Assembly (NCBI RefSeq): GCF_030295425.1
Contig: NZ_AP027081.1
Location: 3,021,001 to 3,085,000 of the forward strand
DNA from: Mesoterricola sediminis
Lineage (GTDB): Bacteria; Acidobacteriota; Holophagae; Holophagales; Holophagaceae
Direction: 5' to 3'
DNA length: 64,000 bases
Part shown: positions 48,204 through 54,980 of the stretch, one piece after another
How positions within the stretch are numbered: position 1 is the stretch's first letter
Layout: each line of letters starts with the position of its first letter
Made by a program: the position numbers and the translations under genes
Notes under the pieces: model-generated
What the model was told of the DNA's origin: nothing
Database searches by the model: none
The model's input: only the letters and a program-made list of their open reading frames with translations

Positions 48204-49226
48204 ATGCTCCGCAGCCTCCTCCCCGCCGTCCTCACGACCCTGGCCCTGGCCGCCCCGCCCTACCCCGCCGCGCCGGCGGAGGACGGCCCCCACGTGGTGT
48301 GGAAGGGGGACCAGGCCCGGGTGCTCACGTACCGGGACGGCCGCCGGGAGGAGCGCGACCTGCCCGCGCCCTGGCGCCTGGAGGCGGCCGGGACCGTGCA
48401 CACGCTGGCGCCGGAGGCCCCCGGGCCCGCCCAGGCCGACTTCCCCGCCCCCGAGCGCATCGCCGCCGTCAGCGATGTGCACGGCCACCTGGACAACCTG
48501 GCCCGCCTCCTGGCCGCCCAGGGCATCCTGGACGCGGCCGGCCACTGGGCCTTCGGGACCGGCCACCTGGTGATCAACGGCGACGTGTGCGACAAGGGCC
48601 CCCAGGTGACCCAGCTGCTGTGGTTCATCCGGGGCCTGGAAAGCCAGGCCGCCGCCGCCGGCGGCCGGGTCCACCTGGTGCTCGGGAACCACGAAGCCAT
48701 GACCCTGCGGGGGAACCACCGGAGCCTCCACCCCGCCTACCGGAACCAGGGCCTCAGCCCCCAGGAGCTGCTCGGCCCCGACACGGAGCTGGGGCGCTGG
48801 CTCCGCGCCAAGCCGGTGCTCCTGAAGCTGGGCGACACCCTCTTCGTCCATGCGGGCGTGGCCCCCGCCCTGCTCAAGGCCGAGCTGCCCCTGGCCGCGT
48901 GCAATGCGCGCTTCCGCCGGGTCCTGGACGCCCCGGGCAAGGACCTCCTCCTCACCAAGCAGGGCCCCATCTGGTACCGCGGCCTCCTGTCCCGGGGCGG
49001 CGCCGCGGAGGCCTCGCCCGAGGAGGTCCAGGCCATCCTGGACGCCTTCGGCGTCGCCCGGATCGTGGTGGGCCACGTGGTGCTGGGCGAGGTGAAGGCC
49101 TTCCACGGAGGCCGCGTCTTCGGCATCGACGCGGACATGGAGGCCGGCCGCCCCGGGGAGCTGTGGCTCCTGACCGGGGGCCGGCCCTGGCGGGGCCTCC
49201 CCGACGGCCGTCGCCTCCCGCTCTGA
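48204..49226 (+). CDS. Exported calcineurin-like metallophosphoesterase
   Basis: 340 aa; GAAGGA six bases before the ATG. Signal peptide 1-17 (MLRSLLPAVLTTLALAAP). The metal-binding motifs of the calcineurin-like superfamily are in order: 'IAAVSDVHGHLDNLARLL' (D-x-H), 'LVINGDVCDKGP' (GD..D), 'VHLVLGNHEAMTLRGNH' (GNHE), and 'VGHVVLGEVKAF' (GH.x). Resembles bacterial PPP-like/ApaH-like serine/threonine or nucleotide phosphatases moved to the periplasm (Shelphs-type). First structural gene after the two-component pair and under a sigma-54-like promoter. Substrate unknown; a phosphoester or polyphosphate is likely. Confidence 0.88.
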   Translation: MLRSLLPAVLTTLALAAPPYPAAPAEDGPHVVWKGDQARVLTYRDGRREERDLPAPWRLEAAGTVHTLAPEAPGPAQADFPAPERIAAVSDVHGHLDNLARLLAAQGILDAAGHWAFGTGHLVINGDVCDKGPQVTQLLWFIRGLESQAAAAGGRVHLVLGNHEAMTLRGNHRSLHPAYRNQGLSPQELLGPDTELGRWLRAKPVLLKLGDTLFVHAGVAPALLKAELPLAACNARFRRVLDAPGKDLLLTKQGPIWYRGLLSRGGAAEASPEEVQAILDAFGVARIVVGHVVLGEVKAFHGGRVFGIDADMEAGRPGELWLLTGGRPWRGLPDGRRLPL

Positions 49227-49243
49227 TCCGAAAGGCGGTTCGG

Positions 49244-49283
49244 CGGGCGGGTTCCCGCACGGGCGCGTGCGAAAACCCGCACG
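49244..49283. promoter_or_regulatory. Paired 18-bp palindromes, site 2
   Basis: CGGGCGGGTTCCCGCACG (49244-49261) and CGTGCGAAAACCCGCACG (49266-49283), centres 22 bp apart, about 94 and 72 bp upstream of the promoter's GG. The pairing and distance are those of enhancer sites for NtrC-type activators. A further half-site (TCCGCACG, about 49298-49305) follows. Confidence 0.7.
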
Positions 49284-49345
49284 GCTCCCCCCGGTGAGTC
49301 CGCACGCCCGGGCCTAAATTCAATATTTTTAGATCGACTTGGCTC

Positions 49346-49361
49346 TGGCCCGATGCTTGCT
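49346..49361 (+). promoter_or_regulatory. Sigma-54 promoter of the pyrophosphatase operon
   Basis: TGGCCCGATGCTTGCT matches TGGCACG-N4-TTGCW at 11 of 12 informative positions, with GG and GC exactly ten bases apart. It lies about 98 bp before the ATG at 49459, so transcription would start near 49371. Confidence 0.85.
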
Positions 49362-49458
49362 TAGAGGGATTATCCCTTTCCAGGGTTCCCCGGGCCGCCC
49401 CTGGCCCGGCGGAACCAGCCAACAGGCGCGTACGTCCCTTTCCCAAGGAGCATCCACC

Positions 49459-50421
49459 ATGATCAGGCCCCTCGTCCCCGTGCTGATCGTTGCCGGTTTC
49501 CTGGCCGCCCTCCCGGCCCAGGCCCAGCAGGCCCGGCCCCTCTATCAGCGCACCATCGCCACCTACCCGTCCCCGGTCCTCCAGGACGTGGGCGGCCGCG
49601 AATACAAGTTCCTCTTCGATCCCGCCCGCCTCCCCGAGAAGCCCGAAGCGGCCATGGGGATGATCTGGGAGCGCGTCAAGGCCGCCGCGGCCAAGCACGG
49701 CTTCAAGGTCTCCGAGAAGGCCGAGGGCGCCTTCAAGCTGGAGCAGTCCTACAAGGAATACTTCGACACGCCCGCCCAGGACCTCTGGAAGAAGGGCTAC
49801 ATCATCCGCATCACCCAGAAGTACAAGAAGGGCATCCCCGAACACACCGTGAGCGTCACGGTCAAGGCCGTGAACCCCGACGCCCGCGTGGCCATGGCGG
49901 TGCCCCTGGCGGTCGCCCCCAACGCGAACGTCGAGAAGGTGAAGACGGAGGCCGAGGAGAACGTGGGCCCGGCCGCGGGCGGCACCCTCAACGGCTACGT
50001 CGAGAAGGGGACCTCCTTCACGGTGGCCCTGGACGACCTCGGCAAGCTCACCCTCGGCGACTTCAGCAAGTACATGCCGGAGCTGGCGAAGCTCGGCCTG
50101 CCCGCGGACACCGTCCTCAAGGGCAACCGCGCCTACTCCACCCGCATGCGGCCCGGCTCCGTGGACCTGCCCGGCACCGAGCCCTGCGGCGTCTCCATGG
50201 AGGGCTGGTCCGTGAAGCCCGGCGAGAAGCCCTACCTCTACGACTTCTCCTTCGGCTACGGCGACCTCGATTTCTATGACGCGGCGCAGATCCACCAGGG
50301 CGGCGAGGACTTCAGCGTGAAGGCCATCCTCGGCGAACTCAAGGACATCACCATGAAGGACCAGGAGAAGTGGGGCGGCTCCAAGGTCCGCAAGCTCATG
50401 AACCGCCCCATCACCCACTGA
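49459..50421 (+). CDS. Exported CYTH-like protein
   Basis: 320 aa, AAGGAG ribosome site. Signal peptide 1-24 (VPVLIVAGFLAALPAQAQQ). The body has a CYTH/triphosphate-tunnel pattern: 'FKLEQSYKEYFDTPAQDLWK' then 'KGYIIRITQKYKKG' and 'HTVSVTVKAVNPDAR', i.e. 'Y-x-D-T-P-x-x-x-L-x-x-x-G-x-x-x-R-x-R ... x-T-x-K'. The usual N-terminal ExExK motif is not clear (REYKFLF at about 40). CYTH enzymes hydrolyse or form triphosphate bonds. An exported form would act on external tri- or polyphosphate. The fold call is by pattern only. First gene under the sigma-54 promoter. Confidence 0.55.
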   Translation: MIRPLVPVLIVAGFLAALPAQAQQARPLYQRTIATYPSPVLQDVGGREYKFLFDPARLPEKPEAAMGMIWERVKAAAAKHGFKVSEKAEGAFKLEQSYKEYFDTPAQDLWKKGYIIRITQKYKKGIPEHTVSVTVKAVNPDARVAMAVPLAVAPNANVEKVKTEAEENVGPAAGGTLNGYVEKGTSFTVALDDLGKLTLGDFSKYMPELAKLGLPADTVLKGNRAYSTRMRPGSVDLPGTEPCGVSMEGWSVKPGEKPYLYDFSFGYGDLDFYDAAQIHQGGEDFSVKAILGELKDITMKDQEKWGGSKVRKLMNRPITH

Positions 50422-50454
50422 CCCCTCAACCCCTTTCCCCCCCAGCGGAGGACC

Positions 50455-51228
50455 ATGACGATGCGATACCTCAACCGTTCCCTCCAGGCCGCCCTCGCAG
50501 CCTGCCTCACCCTGCCCGGCCTGGCCCAGGCGGAGCCGGACAAGCTCGACGCCCTCTACGGCTTCCTGAGCCAGCCCGCCTACATCAAGCACTATGAAGC
50601 CACCAGGAACGGCAAAGTGCTGATCAACCCCTACCTCCAGGTGGCCACCAAGGAGTACCCGGCGATCCTGGACGCCAAGAACGCCCCCTACAACTGGGTG
50701 ATCGACGCCGAAGGCCGCGTGGCCATCATCCAGGAAGCCGCCCACCCCCTGGGCCGCACCTACGCGAAGGGCTTCTTCCGCCCCGAGGACAAGTCCAAGC
50801 GCAAGCCCGGCACCACCGAGAACTACGGCCACGTCTCCGCCCTGGCCGGCGCCCCCGGGCGCATCAGCGGCGAGATCCTCTACGACAAGGCCACCAACAC
50901 CTTCACCATCAACAACAAGTCCGGCCGCTACACCAAGCACAACACGGACCGCACGCCGGAGCAGCTCGCCAACGCGGCCAAGCTGATCATGGCCACCGTC
51001 GAGCCCGGCAAGGCCACCTGGGGCCCCGTGTACTACCTGCTCGAGTACGCCCCCGAGCCCGTGCAGGAAGAGCTCATGAAGAGCCCCAAGCTCGCCTATG
51101 ACGACCCCGTCAAGAAGAGCCGCCCGCACATCATCGTCACCCCCGCCTCGGACGCCCCCCAGGAGGTCGCCAAGCCCAAGGCCAAGGCGAAGAAGCAGAA
51201 GGCCGCCCACAACGACGATCCCTCGTAG
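50455..51228 (+). CDS. Exported protein of unrecognised family
   Basis: 257 aa. Signal peptide 1-26 (LQAALAACLTLPGLAQAE). The body is well ordered and rich in conserved-looking motifs ('YNWVIDAEGRVAIIQEAAHP', 'LGRTYAKGFFRPEDKSKRKP', 'NYGHVSALAGAPGRISGEIL', 'TINNKSGRYTKHNTDRTPEQ'), then a lysine-rich tail (KPKAKAKKQKAAHNDD). No known domain is recognised. Many basic residues and the GRISGE/NKSGR loops would suit a polyanion-binding protein. Located between the CYTH-like and pyrophosphatase genes in the same transcript. Confidence 0.7.
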   Translation: MTMRYLNRSLQAALAACLTLPGLAQAEPDKLDALYGFLSQPAYIKHYEATRNGKVLINPYLQVATKEYPAILDAKNAPYNWVIDAEGRVAIIQEAAHPLGRTYAKGFFRPEDKSKRKPGTTENYGHVSALAGAPGRISGEILYDKATNTFTINNKSGRYTKHNTDRTPEQLANAAKLIMATVEPGKATWGPVYYLLEYAPEPVQEELMKSPKLAYDDPVKKSRPHIIVTPASDAPQEVAKPKAKAKKQKAAHNDDPS

Positions 51229-51272
51229 GAACCGCCCGATCTTCGGACCTTTGACCCAGGAGCTTTGAAACC

Positions 51273-52061
51273 ATGAACACCCGATCCATCCTTTCCAAGA
51301 TTCTCCAGCCCAGGCTCGCCATGGCCGGCCTCCTGCTGATCACGGCCGCCGCGCCGGTCCTCGCCGGGACCCCGCAGGGCATCGTGGCCCAGCAGGTCGT
51401 GCTGAAGGCCTCCAAGAACCTGCTCGTGGACGTCGATCCCATCAACCTCGACGGCACCGTGAACGCCCTGGTGGAAATCCCCGCCGGCACCACGGCCAAG
51501 TTCGAGACCGACGTCAAGACCGGCCTCATCGCCATCGAGCAGAAGAACGGCGCCCCCCGGTACGTCCAGTACCTGGGCTACCCCTGCAACTACGGCGCGG
51601 TTCCCCGCTCCGTCCTGCTCAAGACCAAGGGCGGGGACGGCGATCCCGTCGACGTCCTCATCCTGGGCCCCTCCGTGCCCACGGGCAGCGTCGTGAAGTG
51701 CCGCCCCCTCGGCATCCTCGTCCTCACGGACACCGGCGAAGTGGACAACAAGCTCGTCGTGGCCATGGAAGGGACCCCCTTCTTCGCCTGCAAGGGCATC
51801 GCCGAACTGGACGCCAAGTTCCCCGGCGTGACCTCGATCCTCCAGACCTGGTTCACCTCGTACAAGGGCCGGGACAAGGAAGGCAAGCTGCTCCTGTCCT
51901 CCACCGGCTTCAAGGAGCGCGCCGAAGCCATCCGCTTCCTGGGCGACGCCATCCTGGACTACGAGAAATCCGTCACCACCGACGCCGACAAGCGCGAGCT
52001 CGACAAGGACGGCAACCCCTACCTCTACCGCTGGCCCGGCGCCAAGAACCTGGGCGAGTAA
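51273..52061 (+). CDS. ppa: Exported soluble inorganic pyrophosphatase (family I)
   Basis: 262 aa. Family I core: 'ALVEIPAGTTAKFETD', 'YLGYPCNYGAVPRSVL', 'GGDGDPVDVLILGPSVPTGS' with Asp122, Asp124 and Asp127, and 'LVLTDTGEVDNKLV' with Asp153 and Asp158: all metal-binding aspartates of E. coli Ppa have counterparts. Hydrolyses PPi to two phosphates with Mg2+. Unlike the cytosolic enzyme it has a signal peptide (about 1-31, MAGLLLITAAAPVLAG), so it should work in the periplasm. An internal insertion before the last helix (about 175-200) is longer than in E. coli. Third gene of the operon. Confidence 0.92.
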   Translation: MNTRSILSKILQPRLAMAGLLLITAAAPVLAGTPQGIVAQQVVLKASKNLLVDVDPINLDGTVNALVEIPAGTTAKFETDVKTGLIAIEQKNGAPRYVQYLGYPCNYGAVPRSVLLKTKGGDGDPVDVLILGPSVPTGSVVKCRPLGILVLTDTGEVDNKLVVAMEGTPFFACKGIAELDAKFPGVTSILQTWFTSYKGRDKEGKLLLSSTGFKERAEAIRFLGDAILDYEKSVTTDADKRELDKDGNPYLYRWPGAKNLGE

Positions 52062-52121
52062 CCCCCTGAGGGGCCGGGTCCCCCGCGGACCCGGCCCCGC
52101 GGGATGCTGGAGAACACGATC

Positions 52122-52775
52122 ATGCGCATCGTTCTTTTGGGAGCCCCCGGAGCCGGCAAAGGCACGGTGGCCAGGGCCCTCGCGGCCGTGGACGGGTCCC
52201 AGACCCTGTCCACCGGGGATCTGCTGAGGGCCGCCGTGAAGGCCGGAACGCCTCTGGGCCGCGAGGCGGAGGGCTTCATGGCCCGGGGGGACCTCGTCCC
52301 CGACCGCCTGATCAAGGAGCTCATGGAAGCCTGGTTCCAGGCGGGCTACGGCGACCGTTTCATCCTGGACGGCTTCCCCCGGACCATCCCCCAGGCCGTG
52401 AGCCTCGGCCTGCTGCTGAAGGGCCTGGATCGTCCCCTCGACCGGGTCGTCAACCTCGTGGTCCCCGAGGCCGTCCTCGTGGATCGCCTGTCCACCCGCA
52501 GGACCTGCTTCAACACGGCCTGCAACGCCATCTACAACATCCGCACCCAGCCCCCCGCGGAGGGCGACCGCTGCCGCCTCTGCGGCGCGCCCGTGGTGCA
52601 GCGGGAGGACGAGACCCCCGAGGCCATCGCCCGCCGCCTGCAGGTGTATGGCGAACAGACCGCGGCCCTCGTCGGCCACTATGAGCGCACGGGCCTCCTC
52701 CTCCAGGTGCGGGAGCTGGAGACCTCGACCATCGTCCAGACCATCCTGGGCGCGCTCACCGAAAAGGCCGGCTGA
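52122..52775 (+). CDS. adk: Adenylate kinase, divergent copy
   Basis: 217 aa from the ATG at 52122 (MRIVLLGAPGAGKGT); an ATG six codons earlier is possible. P-loop 'LLGAPGAGKGT', 'LSTGDLLRAAV', 'FILDGFPRTIPQA' and a zinc-finger LID (CFNTAC ... CRLC) with CX4C in place of the usual CX2C. Makes 2 ADP from ATP + AMP. The housekeeping adk normally sits with ribosomal genes, so this is likely a second, specialised copy. In this operon it could recycle AMP or ADP from phospho-transfer. No signal peptide, hence cytosolic. Confidence 0.88.
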   Translation: MRIVLLGAPGAGKGTVARALAAVDGSQTLSTGDLLRAAVKAGTPLGREAEGFMARGDLVPDRLIKELMEAWFQAGYGDRFILDGFPRTIPQAVSLGLLLKGLDRPLDRVVNLVVPEAVLVDRLSTRRTCFNTACNAIYNIRTQPPAEGDRCRLCGAPVVQREDETPEAIARRLQVYGEQTAALVGHYERTGLLLQVRELETSTIVQTILGALTEKAG

Positions 52776-52784
52776 ACCCCGGCG

Positions 52785-52825
52785 CGTGCGGGCCACCGCA
52801 TGAAGGTCGTGTGGAATTCCGCACC
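52785..52825. promoter_or_regulatory. Paired 18-bp palindromes, site 3
   Basis: CGTGCGGGCCACCGCATG (52785-52802) and CGTGTGGAATTCCGCACC (52808-52825), centres 23 bp apart, about 94 and 72 bp upstream of the sigma-54-like GG at 52888: the same geometry as site 2. Confidence 0.6.
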
Positions 52826-52886
52826 GCGCCGCAGCAAGCGCCCTCCCTTCCCTCGCAGTTGCTAGCCGTTGGTCCCTGCCGCGTTC

Positions 52887-52902
52887 TGGCACGGATCTTC
52901 CT
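52887..52902 (+). promoter_or_regulatory. Sigma-54-like promoter of the porin operon
   Basis: TGGCACGGATCTTCCT: perfect -24 TGGCACG, -12 element TTCCT (consensus TTGCW). It is about 60 bp before the porin ATG at 52961. The same variant is used at 48134. Confidence 0.55.
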
Positions 52903-52960
52903 ATTTCTCATCCACCGGGATGTCCAACCCCGATTCGCCCCCTTCCAACCGGAGGTCAAC

Positions 52961-54340
52961 ATGAAGTTCCCCATCACGCCCCTGGCGCTCGCCCTCATGG
53001 CCGGCCCCCTTTGCGCCCAGTCCACGGACACGGAGAAGCGCATCGCGGACCTGGAGAAGAAGATCGAGAAGCTGACCAAGGCCGAATCCAAGAAGGAAGA
53101 GGCCAAGGAGTCCGGCGTCACCGTCAAGTTCGGCGGCCGCTTCCACCTGGACGCCGTGCAGTTCGACGGCGCCCGCAACCGTCTCCCCGCCGGCACCTTC
53201 ATGCGCCGCGCCCGCATCAGCTTCAAGGCCGGCTTCGGCAAGGACTGGGCGGCCGAGGGCGATGTGGATTTCGCCGAGAGCAGTGTGGGCATCAAGGACA
53301 TGTGGCTGGGCTACCAGGGCTTCGACAACACCCTGATCCAGATCGGCCAGTTCAAGGCCCCCTTCGGCTTCGACACCCTCACCTCCTCCAACGCCACCTG
53401 GTTCATGGAGCGCTCCTACAGCGACATCTGGACGCCTGATCGCCACGTCGGCATCGCCTACCAGACCTGGGGCACCCGCTGGATGGTCAAGGCCAACTTC
53501 TTCGGCCAGGCCATCGACGACACCTCCGACGCCCAGGAGGCCGCGGACAGCAACACCGACTCCACCGGCCTGGTGAAGTCCTACAAGATCATCGACAACC
53601 ACGGCTGGGGCTACGCCGCCCGCGCCGCCTTCACCCCCGTGATGAAGTCCGCCGCCAAGGCCATCCACCTCGGCGTCGCCACCGTCACCCGCAAGCCCAA
53701 CGCGGCCGCCCCCGGCGTCTACGCCGTGGACTTCTCGGGCCGCCCCGAGCAGAACAAGGTCGCCCGCGAGAAGTTCCTGAACGCCTCCGTCACGAACGTG
53801 GACAAGTGGAGCCAGTACGGCTTCGAGTTCGTGGGCGTCTGGGGCCCCTTCTCCTGGCAGAGCGAGTACCAGCAGACCAAGGTCTTCCGCCGCGGCACCC
53901 AGATGCAGAAGTGGGACGGCACCAAGCTCGTGGCCACCAGCGCCGCTGAGCAGGCCGCCAGCGTCATCGACCACAAGTTCGACACCTACTACGGCCAGGT
54001 GTCCTGGATGTTCGGCGGGCAGCGCACCTACGACCAGAGCGAAGGCCTCTTCGGCAAGGTCAGCCCGAGCAAGAAGGGGGCCCTGGAGATCGTGGCCCGC
54101 TACAGCCGCATGAACCAGGACGACCTCACCGCCGTCGACCCCGTCAAGGGCGGCATCGCCCACAACCTGAGCGTGGGCCTCACCTACTACCTGAACAAGA
54201 ACGTCCGTTTCATGCTCAACCGCACCCACGTGAGCAACAACGAGAACGCCATGGCCAACAAGGCCTACAGCCCCACCGGCAGCAAGCTCCCGTACGAGCG
54301 CTTCGACATCTACTCCGCGCGCGTCCAGGTCAACTTCTAG
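52961..54340 (+). CDS. OprP/OprO-like phosphate-selective porin
   Basis: 459 aa from the ATG at 52961 (GGAGGT seven bases upstream). Signal peptide 1-18 (LALALMAGPLCAQ), a short coiled coil (about 22-50, EKRIADLEKKIEKLTKAESK) that makes the trimer stalk as in OprP/O-type porins, then an outer-membrane barrel: 'VKFGGRFHLDAVQFDGARNR', 'RRARISFKAGFGKDWAAEGD', 'LIQIGQFKAPFGFDTLTSSN', 'WTPDRHVGIAYQTWG', closing with F as the C-terminal residue. In Pseudomonas, OprP takes phosphate and OprO pyrophosphate/polyphosphate. Which one applies cannot be told by eye; the pyrophosphatase next door suggests the latter. Confidence 0.85.
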   Translation: MKFPITPLALALMAGPLCAQSTDTEKRIADLEKKIEKLTKAESKKEEAKESGVTVKFGGRFHLDAVQFDGARNRLPAGTFMRRARISFKAGFGKDWAAEGDVDFAESSVGIKDMWLGYQGFDNTLIQIGQFKAPFGFDTLTSSNATWFMERSYSDIWTPDRHVGIAYQTWGTRWMVKANFFGQAIDDTSDAQEAADSNTDSTGLVKSYKIIDNHGWGYAARAAFTPVMKSAAKAIHLGVATVTRKPNAAAPGVYAVDFSGRPEQNKVAREKFLNASVTNVDKWSQYGFEFVGVWGPFSWQSEYQQTKVFRRGTQMQKWDGTKLVATSAAEQAASVIDHKFDTYYGQVSWMFGGQRTYDQSEGLFGKVSPSKKGALEIVARYSRMNQDDLTAVDPVKGGIAHNLSVGLTYYLNKNVRFMLNRTHVSNNENAMANKAYSPTGSKLPYERFDIYSARVQVNF

Positions 54341-54351
54341 ACCGGACAGAC

Positions 54352-54386
54352 CCCGCCCGGAGGCGCTCCGGCGCCCTCCGGGCGGG
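54352..54386 (+). terminator. GC-rich hairpin after porin gene
   Basis: CCCGCCCGGAGGCGC pairs with GCGCCCTCCGGGCGGG around TCCG. Very stable stem, but followed by CCTTCCC rather than a T run, so it may be a partial terminator or an mRNA-stabilising stem between porin and the CYTH gene. Confidence 0.6.
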
Positions 54387-54455
54387 CCTTCCCTCTCCAA
54401 GGCCCCCCCGGCCTTCCGGAGCACCCCCCTTCCATTCCCACCGAGGAGGCCCCGC

Positions 54456-54929
54456 ATGGCCAAAGAAATCGAACGCAAGTATCTCGTCAAGCTGGACACC
54501 TGGGTCCCTCAGGACGGCGGCGTGCACTTCAAGCAGGGCTACCTGAACTCCCAGAAGGAGCGCGTGGTGCGCGTGCGCATCGAGGGCACCAAGGCCAAGC
54601 TCACCATCAAGGGCGTCACCACCGGCGTCACCCGGTCCGAGTTCGAGTACGCGGTCCCCGTCGAGGACGCCGCCATCCTGCTCGACAACCTCTGCGAGCA
54701 GCCCCTGATCGACAAGCACCGCCACAAGGAAGTCCACGGCGGCAAGACCTGGGAGATCGACGTCTTCCACGGGGACAACGAGGGCCTGGTCGTCGCCGAG
54801 GTCGAGCTGGCCTCCGAGGACGAGAAGATCGAGCTGCCCGCCTTCATCGGCGCCGAAGTCTCCAGCGACCCCCGCTACTTCAACTCCAACCTGCTCAAGA
54901 ACCCCTTCAAGAGCTGGGGCAAGGCATAA
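54456..54929 (+). CDS. CYTH-domain triphosphatase
   Basis: 157 aa, GAGGAGG-type ribosome site. Classic CYTH: N-terminal 'MAKEIERKYLVKLDTW' with the ExExK motif, 'FKQGYLNSQKERVVRVRIEG', 'KLTIKG', 'FEYAVPVEDA', 'WEIDVFHGDNEGLVVAEVEL' and C-terminal 'SDPRYFNSNLLKNPF'. Length and motifs match the stand-alone bacterial triphosphate tunnel enzymes (such as the Nitrosomonas and Clostridium ones) that hydrolyse inorganic tripolyphosphate with Mg2+/Mn2+. Cytosolic. Downstream of the porin and before the SLC13-type permease. Confidence 0.93.
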   Translation: MAKEIERKYLVKLDTWVPQDGGVHFKQGYLNSQKERVVRVRIEGTKAKLTIKGVTTGVTRSEFEYAVPVEDAAILLDNLCEQPLIDKHRHKEVHGGKTWEIDVFHGDNEGLVVAEVELASEDEKIELPAFIGAEVSSDPRYFNSNLLKNPFKSWGKA

Positions 54930-54935
54930 TCCCTT

Positions 54936-54964
54936 CCGGGCCGCCCATTCGATGGGCGGCCCGG
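54936..54964 (+). terminator. Hairpin after CYTH gene
   Basis: CCGGGCCGCCCAT pairs perfectly with ATGGGCGGCCCGG around a TCG loop, followed by CTTTCC. Lies seven bases after the CYTH stop, and only 16 bases before the next start. Probably a partial terminator or processing stem. Confidence 0.7.
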
Positions 54965-54980
54965 CTTTCCGGACGGACTC

